DNA from: Tricholomella constricta
Taxonomy: Eukaryota; Basidiomycota; Agaricomycetes; Agaricales; Lyophyllaceae
Direction of reading: 5' to 3'
DNA: 22,389 bases
NCBI GenBank assembly: GCA_013368375.1
Contig: JAACJP010000094.1
Location: 1 to 22,389 of the forward strand
In this document: piece after piece, positions 1 through 5,796 of the stretch
How the letters are laid out: every line of letters starts with the position of its first letter
Numbering within the stretch: position 1 is the first letter of the stretch
Notes under the pieces: generated by a model
What the model was told of the DNA's origin: nothing
What the model saw: only the letters and a program-made list of their open reading frames with translations
Database searches by the model: none
Position numbers and translations under genes: made by a program

Positions 1-206
1 GGCTTCGCGTGCTCAGCTCGGACCTCATACAGATCAACATATTGCATGTTCTCGGGATGTACATGAGGTTCGTTTAATTGTTCGCTAAGGTCCACAGGAG
101 CTAACGGTGAGTCCTCGCACCCCGCCTGCGCGCGTGCGAGGACTCCAGTTTCTTCCGCCTGTTCGAGGGTCGTCCGATCGGCATCTAGTCGGACGACCCT
201 TGTCCT
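1..206 (-). CDS. pol: pol of element A, N-terminal fragment
   Basis: An open frame of 68 codons runs from the slippery heptamer to the window edge in the -1 frame relative to the gag C-terminus. It starts with basic residues (RTRVVRLD) and continues acidic (LEQAEETG, PVDLSEQLNE), as in linker regions before a Ty3 protease. No protease, RT or integrase motif is reached, so the assignment rests on position after gag, the open frame and the frameshift signal. It has no start codon of its own and would be made as a Gag-Pol fusion. Confidence 0.6.
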
Positions 207-212
207 TTTCCC
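166..212 (-). promoter_or_regulatory. -1 ribosomal frameshift signal, element A gag/pol
   Basis: On the minus strand the heptamer GGGAAAA (212-206) is phased G GGA AAA in the gag frame, the canonical X XXY YYZ form. After a 5-nt spacer an uninterrupted 12-bp stem follows, pairing 200-189 with 177-166 around an 11-nt loop. The gag stop codon TAG (187-185) lies in that loop. A -1 slip enters the frame that stays open to the window edge. Heptamer phase, spacing, stem and downstream frame all agree, so chance is unlikely. Confidence 0.88.
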
Positions 213-1431
213 GCCTCGTTCTGCTGTTCGAGGAGTTCGGCGTAGATTTGTGCCCGCACTTCTGCCTCCAAGTGCTGGCGTAGCTCCCCCGCAATTCGCG
301 CTCTGTATTCCGCCTCCGGTATGAACGAGCTCTCACCCCCCCCACGAAGTTGACCGCCGCCGTGGTTGCTCCCCTTGACAGCGCGTTCTTGATCGAGTTG
401 GCTTTCCTTCTCCACTTGATCTCGACCTCGGGTAGCTTCGTCGACGACGTGCATGCTCCCGACGAGTGCCCCATGTGGCCACAGTCGTTGCATTCACCGC
501 TGCCAAGTGCGCAGGTTCCGGGTCGCAAGGGGTATGGCCGATCCTCCGTTGCTGCATTTCTCCCGGGGAAGGTGGTGTGCCACGCCGCGACCTGTCCCTG
601 GTAGATGACCCTGTTGGCCGGTGTGTCTGTCGCTGGTGCTGGGAGCTGCTTTATGATCTCCCACTTTGCAGCGTCGGTGCGTCCCTGCGGTGCGGTGCTC
701 GGTGTCGCCGGGCTGGTGTATTGGGGGTTGGCAGCTCTTGGTGCGGGGTACGGTAGGGTTGGCAGTTGTGGGCTGAGTCCCATTTGACTGAACTTCGCTA
801 TGAGCGACTGCGCGGGTGGTCGTTGTCGCAGTGTCTTCAGTTCCTTCAGGTCCGCCTCCATCTTCCTGCTTCTCTCTCCCTCTTCCTTCTTCTCCTTCAA
901 CTCCGCCACATCCACGTCCTTTACCGCCCTGCAGAACGTTGCCCACGTGTTGTTGGAGCGTGACACTAGGGCTTTGAGCGATGGTGCCATCCCGTCCCGC
1001 GTCGTCTGGACGAGTAGGTTATTGTCGTCGGGGATCGCCCTTGCCAGCCGTTCCACCTTGTCAGCCCATGCGACGTGCGTCCATACCTCCACTCCGTTCA
1101 CTTTTGTCTTCACCCCCAGCGCCGCCTCTTCTATCTTTGCCTCCGCTAACTCCGCCTGCCTCTCCTCCTGCGTCTTGCGCGCCACCGTCTTCGCTGGCCA
1201 TCGCGCCGTGAATGCCGTGCGGAGGTCCGCCCATGAGATGGTGCTTGGGAGCGCTTCGTACCATTCCTCCGCTGGACTGCCGCCCTGGAGGTTCAGCCCG
1301 AGCCACTCTATCTTCTGCACGTCGTTCCAGCTCTTCTGCATGAAGGTCCTCTCCAACCCCTTCATGAAGTCCTTCGGTGATTCGTTTTCGTCATCGTCGC
1401 CCCCGTGGAAGGTTATCTCCTTGTCTACCAT
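185..1431 (-). CDS. gag: gag of element A, with an internal frame break
   Basis: This is a nucleocapsid/capsid-like protein of a Ty3 element. The first in-frame ATG is at 1431 (MVDKEITFHGG), followed by an acidic patch, an alpha-helical capsid-like region rich in Trp and Arg (residues about 20-200), and a zinc knuckle CNDCGHMGHSSGAC at residues 314-327 (CX2CX4HX4C) for RNA binding. At a run of eight G (343-336) the frame must step by -1 to give the helical, Glu/Gln/Arg-rich C-terminus that ends at TAG 187-185. Without the step the upstream frame runs into unrelated Arg-rich residues. The step could be a lost G, a sequencing error or slippage. An open frame also extends upstream of the ATG (next entry). 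Confidence 0.82.
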
Positions 1432-1800
1432 GCTGTCCTGGTGTCTTGGTGCTGCTGGCAGTGGTGATACGTTTTTCGGGGTGCTGGGCGGCGCTGCTGG
1501 GAACACGGGGGTGTGTGGCCTGGTTATCAAGTCTTTGAAGCTGACGAGATCGTGCGATAGTGATGACGGGGATGATGACAAGCTGGGTAGGCTGGATAGT
1601 GTGGGTAGCGAGGATAACGGGGACGGTCCGAAAGGCTGTTCTACGGCCTGGGTCTGCGCTGGTATCAGTTTCGGTATGAAGCGGCCCCTCTCGTCTCGGA
1701 CGGGCAGTTGTTTTGGGGCCAGTTTCGCAGATGGGCACGCGGCACAGAAACAGAAGCAGAATACGCAGAGCGGTAACCAGGTTAAGTTCAAATCGCGCTG
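1432..1800 (-). other. ATG-less N-terminal extension of element A gag
   Basis: The gag frame stays open for about 123 codons upstream of the first ATG, back to a TGA inside the primer binding site, with no Met. It would encode a hydrophobic, Cys/Phe-rich start (LPLCVFCFCFCAAC), a basic segment (VRDERGRFIPK) and a Ser/Pro-rich stretch. The length without a stop suggests it is or was translated, from a non-AUG codon or after splicing from an upstream exon. Element B has a similar arrangement. Confidence 0.5.
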
Positions 1801-1809
1801 TTGTCACCA
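1786..1809 (-). other. tRNA-type primer binding site, element A
   Basis: The minus strand reads TGGTGACAACAGCGCG and then ATTTGAAC. This fits the complement of a tRNA 3' end: CCA, discriminator A, a 7-nt acceptor strand, a 5-nt T stem and a T loop TTCAAAT. The primer tRNA would begin 5'-GACAACA, which resembles fungal serine tRNAs; that identification is from memory and unconfirmed. It lies 2 nt from the proposed LTR edge at 1812. Confidence 0.65.
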
Positions 1810-1811
1810 GA

Positions 1812-1982
1812 TGGAGTAGCGCAATCCGACTGTAGATAGTTGAAGTTCTTCTATTATCGATTGTGTTGTCGTCTACTTGCTACGAATCCCCGTGTCTACC
1901 CCGACGCTCTAGCCAAACAATGCCAAACACTGGTTATGTTCCCTGATCCGCTGAGTAGGGAGTATCGCAACGCGATACTCCA
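1812..1982 (-). mobile_element. Possible short LTR of element A
   Basis: The inner edge is set by the primer binding site and a TG start on the plus strand. The outer edge is proposed because 1812-1822 (TGGAGTAGCGC) and the complement of 1972-1982 (TGGAGTATCGC) match at 10 of 11 bases, like LTR terminal repeats. At 171 bp it would be short, and no clear TATA box was found. The second LTR is outside the window, so the true length is not testable here. Confidence 0.35.
1959..1981. repeat. Perfect 10-bp hairpin
   Basis: GGAGTATCGC (1959-1968) and its exact complement (1972-1981) flank the 3-nt loop AAC. The right arm overlaps the proposed end of the element A LTR, and the left arm resembles the LTR's first bases. 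Function is unknown. It may be a remnant of insertion or recombination. Confidence 0.6.
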
Positions 1983-2140
1983 ACGGCACTCCGGAAATCC
2001 TCCACCACCGGACTCGAGCTCAAGGCTTTTCAACAATTTACGAAGCCAAGATAGCGCAGAGGGCCCGCCGTGCAGGGGGCTTCCACACCATCTTTGAGGC
2101 TGCGACCCAAGCCGCGGGGCCCGCGGGGCACGACATCAAT

Positions 2141-3089
2141 ATGAGCCCCGCTGCGCTCAAAAAAATATTTCACCCGGAGGCGACAGTGGGACCGCTGGCG
2201 TCGGACTTTGGGGGGGACCTTCCATCCGGAGACGAGACGGGGTCATATTCAGAATCAGACAATGAGTTGGGGGCAGGCTCTGACAGCCCAAGGTATGAGT
2301 CACTGGCAAACGATGTCATTGAGCCCAGGGAGCTGCATCCGGAGGAGTTCCCGGACCACTTCCAACAGCCGCCACTTCGAGCTGTTGATGTGGAGTACCA
2401 GAGTTACTACCAGCAGACGTCGAAAGGGTCCGACAAGAATGCCGCGGGCGCCGCGGGCATGGAAGGTAAGCAGAAATCTCTCCATCCCCTCACTTGTATC
2501 CATCCCTTCAATGTCTCCAGATTATGTTCCATCCGCTGGCGGCGACCCAAATGTTGTATTTTCTGATGACGACCAGCCCGCGGAGCTGGGAGGGCATGAC
2601 CCCAATGTAGTGTTTTCGGATGACAATGGTTCGGATGATGGGAGGCCCGCGGAGCTGGAACAGCATGACCCCGACGTTGTGTTTTCAGATGACGATGACG
2701 GGTCCGCGGAGTTGGCGCAACACGACCCCGACATTGTGTTTTCGGATGACGATGACAGGTCCGCGGCGTTGGCACAACACGACCCCGACGTTGTATTCTC
2801 GGATGACGATGACGGGCCCGCGGAGTCCGCACAACACGACCCGGATGTTGAGTTTTCAGACGATTCAACTGTCCCGGAAGTTTTGTCGCTTTCTGATACC
2901 TCAGGTGAGGAAGAGTTCAGAGTCAGGCCCCGACGCCGACCTGTTAGAGGACCTCCCTTTGAGATGCTTGAAGGCTTATTACAATTTTCAGACAATGAGA
3001 TCAATCAGGAGCTTGCAGTTCGAGTACCCCGCGGCCCTTACACTCCGGCCTCCTTTGCTCATATACCATCAAATATTCTAGATGACTAG
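2141..3089 (+). CDS. Unknown acidic-repeat protein, two exons
   Basis: The product is not recognised. Exon 1 runs from the first in-frame ATG (2141) to 2465, the intron is 2466-2520, and exon 2 is 2521-3089 (TAG), giving 297 residues. The frame stays open upstream of 2141 to a TGA near 1951, so the start could be further left, with an earlier exon cut off by element A. Residues 115-225 hold six repeats of 17-23 residues with the core DP(N/D)VVFSDDDD, each hydrophobic residues then Ser and Asp. Two related motifs follow: VLSLSDTSGEEE (229-240) and LLQFSDNE (261-268). Such motifs resemble SUMO-interaction motifs and CK2 sites (inference). A basic patch RVRPRRRPVR lies at 242-251. No catalytic domain or membrane segment was seen. 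It is the only host-like sense gene in the window. Confidence 0.7.
2466..2520 (+). other. 55-bp intron of the acidic-repeat gene
   Basis: The donor is GTAAGC and the acceptor is CTCCAG, with a pyrimidine-rich 3' half. Removal joins codon phase 1 exactly and links two frames that both look coding: exon 1 in its own frame and exon 2 with the acidic repeats. The size is typical of basidiomycete introns. Confidence 0.8.
2538..2870 (+). repeat. In-frame tandem repeat encoding acidic units
   Basis: Six imperfect units inside exon 2, about 57 bp for the last four, encode HDPDVVFSDDDDG-x-AELAQ-like segments. Variation between units sits mainly in the spacer residues, while the VVFSDD core is kept (one unit has IVFSDD, one VEFSDD). 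Units preserve the reading frame. Most contain the string CCGCGGAG or a one-base variant. Confidence 0.85.
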
Positions 3090-3425
3090 GAATGATAGTT
3101 TTGAATTGGCCTTTTGTAATGAATTCTTCTCTGGTCCTGAGTAATATACAGGCTTGTGTTTGAACCTATTTTTGGGCCCCGCGGACATAATTTTTTTTAT
3201 ACATCTGTAATTCTGAAAAGTTCGGGGATGTCCATAACAGATCCACTGGAATGTGCGACACGCAAAATGTAGTGTGCTGTGATTGTGGCTGGAAATGTCC
3301 GCGGCAATAGGACATGAAACCCCCGCCCTGGACAGCCCATATAGCACATGTACTGACCCGCGGACAGGCGTCAAAGTCCACTCAATTGCGGAGGTGCATT
3401 GCCCCGCGGACATGGAACCCCCAGG
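3090..3425. other. Intergenic stretch with scattered CCGCGGAC motifs
   Basis: No credible gene was seen. After the stop codon the sequence is AT-richer, then the motif CCCGCGGACA or a close variant recurs near 3175, 3297, 3357 and 3402 with unrelated spacers. These look like degenerate outliers of the tandem array that follows. A polyadenylation region for the upstream gene may be here, but no clear AATAAA was found. Confidence 0.5.
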
Positions 3426-4243
3426 CCCGCTGCAGTTCTGGGTGTGCCCCAAAACAACGGCCCGCGGAGGTTCGCTGACGGCAATCCCCCGCTGCAGTGC
3501 TGGGTGTGCACCAAAACATTGACCCGCGGAGGTCCGCCCAGGGGTGGGCAATCCGCCACTGCTAGGCCCGCTGCAGTGCTGGGTGTGCCCACGGACAACG
3601 ACCCGCGGAGGTCCGCAGGGGTGGGCAACCCCCTGCTGCTAGGCCCGCTGCAGTGCTGGGTGTGCCCCAAAACAACGACCCGCGGAGGTCCGCAGATCCC
3701 CCGCTAGCCCCCCCCCCCCGATGCAGTGCTGGGTGTGCCCCAAAACAACGACCCGCGGAGGTCCGCAGGGGTGGGCAACTCCCCGCTGCTAGGCCCGCTG
3801 CAGTGCTGGGTGTGCCCCAAAACAACGACCCGCGGAGGTCCGCAGGGGTGGGCAACTCCCCGCTGCTGGCCCGCTGCAGTGCTGGGTGTGCCCCAAAACA
3901 ACGACCCGCGGAGGTCCGCAGATCCCCCGCTAGCCCCCCCCCCCCGATGCAGTGCTGGGTGTGCCCCAAAACAACGACCCGCGGAGGTCCGCAGGGGTGG
4001 GCAACCCCCCGCTGCTAGGCCCGCTGCAGTGCTGGGTGTGCCCACGGACAACGACCCGCGGAGGTCCGCAGGGGTGGGCAACCCCCTGCTGCTAGGCCCG
4101 CTGCAGTGCTGGGTGTGCCCCAAAACAACGACCTGCGGAGGTCCGCAGATCCCCCGCTAGCCCCCCCCCCCGATGCAGTGCTGGGTGTGCCCACGGACAA
4201 CAACCCGCGGAGGTCCGCAGATCCCCCGCTAGCCCCCACCCTG
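3426..4243. repeat. GC-rich minisatellite, 11 units of about 75 bp
   Basis: Units begin CCCGCTGCAGTGCTGGGTGT (or CCCGATGCAG) near 3426, 3488, 3567, 3644, 3717, 3794, 3870, 3943, 4020, 4097 and 4169, spaced 62-79 bp. Each has a PstI-like CTGCAG or GATGCAG, a centre that is either CCCCAAAACAACG or CCCACGGACAACG, the motif CCGCGGAGGTCCGC, and one of two tails (AGGGGTGGGCAAC or AGATCCCCCGCTAG plus a C run). The variant order recurs, so blocks of units were duplicated together. Unit length is mostly not a multiple of three and the long open frames shift between units, so it is not coding. Confidence 0.92.
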
Positions 4244-4286
4244 CCACCCCCACAGCACTGTATAGGCCCGCTGCAGCACCAGCGGG

Positions 4287-4457
4287 CCCGCTGGTACAGT
4301 GCCACACGGCTACATGTAGGGGCCCCGCTGGCACCGTGCCAAACGGCTACATGTAGGGGCCCCGCTGGCATTGCAGCGGCCCCGCTGCCGTCAAGTACGG
4401 TACAATGTATTGCCCCGCTGGACAGTAGGACACGCTACATTGTAGTGCCCCTACCTG
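4287..4457. repeat. Second minisatellite, units of about 36 bp
   Basis: Five units begin CCCCGCTGG or CCCCGCTGC at 4287, 4323, 4360, 4380 and 4413. The first two are almost identical and include the palindrome CTACATGTAG. Later units are shortened and diverged. The array ends abruptly at 4457, where the truncated LTR of element B begins. The 4244-4286 spacer holds GC-rich debris of both repeat types. Confidence 0.75.
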
Positions 4458-4949
4458 AGTTCTCCTCTCTGGGCGCACGGAGTACGGGATGCCGGATAGC
4501 CTGTCGACGACCACGCACGTTCGCATGCCAAGGCCCCAACCCGGCGACAACCAGACCCGATTGGAAATTAACCTACGAAAACGTCTTGCCCAGTCGTTCG
4601 CCGAAGATCCGGCCGCACCACGGAGTCCCGCCTCCAGGAGCCACGCCTGATCACGAGCTCAACCCGATCACGAATCCGACCCGACGACTCCAGCCGATCA
4701 AAAGTTCCCTTTGCCAAGTCGACGAGCGCCACACTCCTTAAAAAGGGTCGCGCGGTACCAAGCTTGGCGGCGCTTCTCTCAATAAACCAGTAAAAACACC
4801 TGCCTCGCCGGCTCGCGAAAGACGAGTCGGTTGCATAGTATAAAACATACCCATGTAGTACCTACTTCCCGCAGTGAATTACAGCCCGTATTTTCCCTCA
4901 CACTCAGAGTGAATAGCTCAAAAACCGTCGTCTCTGTCGTCTCTGCACC
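4458..4949 (+). mobile_element. 5' LTR of element B, confirmed part
   Basis: This stretch matches 16583-17077 with four substitutions and two indels (2 nt and 1 nt). It contains TTAAAAA (4738-4744), TATAAAA (4839-4845) and AATAAA (4781-4786), so promoter and polyadenylation signals are present. Compared with the 3' copy, about 180 bp of U3 are missing at its left edge, which directly abuts the minisatellite. The right end of the LTR is not fixed, because the 3' copy is cut at 17077; it probably continues toward about 5220. Confidence 0.9.
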
Positions 4950-5256
4950 GTTCTCACCGTACAAACCGTCGCCGCCATCGCAAAACTCGTAACCGCCGTC
5001 TCTGTCACCTCGTATTCGTCGCCCGAACCCGTGAGTTCTCCGTATTAACTTCGTTCGTCTCGTTGTCGCACGACCGACATCAAAGTCGCATCGCCGACCC
5101 GTTCTATCTGGAAGCGTCGTACCCCATCGCCTTCGTCGTATCACCGTCGGTTCGACTATTTACGAGTCGGATCGCCTTTTACCTACATTAAACAACCCTT
5201 ACAAAGCCTGCACACTCGCGTGTTTGGGAACTTTTAACACTTCTCGCCCCCCATAG
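4950..5256 (+). other. LTR end and leader of element B
   Basis: No gene was seen. It should contain the end of the LTR and the primer binding site, but no convincing tRNA complement was found. The TGG-containing candidate at 5225 lacks a T-loop complement. A GTGAGT donor-like site lies at 5031. The last bases, TTAAC, a pyrimidine-rich stretch and TAG at 5254-5256, form a good splice acceptor exactly where the gag frame opens. Confidence 0.4.
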
Positions 5257-5796
5257 TTGTTAGTTGTTTTGTTGTTGTGCACAGCACCTACAGGCCTACT
5301 AGCTCTATCATTCTGGAGCCCACCGCGAGGGTTTTTAAAAGCCACCGCCGAACACGCAGCTTCATTCCTCGATTTCATAAAAACCTACGACTTGGCGACC
5401 ATTCCGCCAGCAACTCGTCAAGAAGCTAAAACCCGAACCCTCCGTGCCAAAATCCGTGCTGCGTTCGGACAAGCCGACACCGACTCAGAATCGCTCTCTC
5501 CGTTCTTCCGCTCAGTAACCCCACACCGCGCAGCCCATAACAACCTCAGCCCGCTCTTCTATAGTCCCTTGTCAACACCATCGTCGCTTGCCCTGACCGA
5601 TCAAACACCGTTCCCCGAACCAACCGTTCAAACCAACCCAGCTTCCGACCCCTTTACATCGGAACCTCCTACTACCGATCAAGGAGTAGAATTTAGACTC
5701 CCGCCTCTATCGCCCACGACCCCAGAAACCTCAGATTCCCCCTCTCCGTCGTATTCCCCCTCACCGTCCCCTCTTCCGAAACCAACACTATCTATC
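5257..5796 (+). other. ATG-less N-terminal extension of element B gag
   Basis: The gag frame is open for 180 codons before the first ATG, bounded on the left by TAG 5254-5256. It predicts a hydrophobic start (VVLLLCTAPTGLLAL), an alpha-helical basic region (RQEAKTRTLRAKIRAAF) and a long Ser/Pro/Thr-rich linker ending at MAQPP. The TAG may be a splice acceptor rather than a stop. If translated, initiation needs a non-AUG codon or an upstream exon. Confidence 0.5.

Larger units (their letters stand above)
1..1982 (-). mobile_element. Ty3/Gypsy-like LTR element A, 5' half
   Basis: This is the 5' part of a retrotransposon read right to left. In element order it holds a possible LTR, a primer binding site ending at 1809, an ATG-less open leader, gag with a CCHC knuckle, a frameshift signal and the start of pol, which leaves the window at position 1. 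The outer LTR edge (about 1982) is uncertain. The rest of pol and the 3' LTR lie outside the window, so its clade cannot be set. Confidence 0.85.

Noticed and set aside
800..1819. 339-codon plus-strand open frame over element A gag
   Set aside because: It mirrors the gag frame on the opposite strand, has Ser-rich low-complexity content and no domain. The gag reading is supported by the zinc knuckle and frameshift signal.
1840..2097. 85-codon plus-strand open frame, partly protein-like
   Set aside because: It overlaps the proposed LTR and lies out of frame with the acidic-repeat gene. No splice site joins it, so it is not called as a gene.
3371..4371. Several overlapping long open frames through the minisatellites on both strands
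   Set aside because: They arise from stop-poor GC-rich repeats whose units are mostly not a multiple of three. The same peptides occur in all frames.
4779..5144. 121-codon minus-strand frame in the B LTR and leader
   Set aside because: Arg/Gly-rich shadow of the LTR sequence with no supporting signal.
5225..5245. TGGGAACTTTTAACACTTC as a tRNA primer binding site of B
   Set aside because: TGG is present but the rest does not fit the complement of a T arm (no ATTYGAA-like segment).
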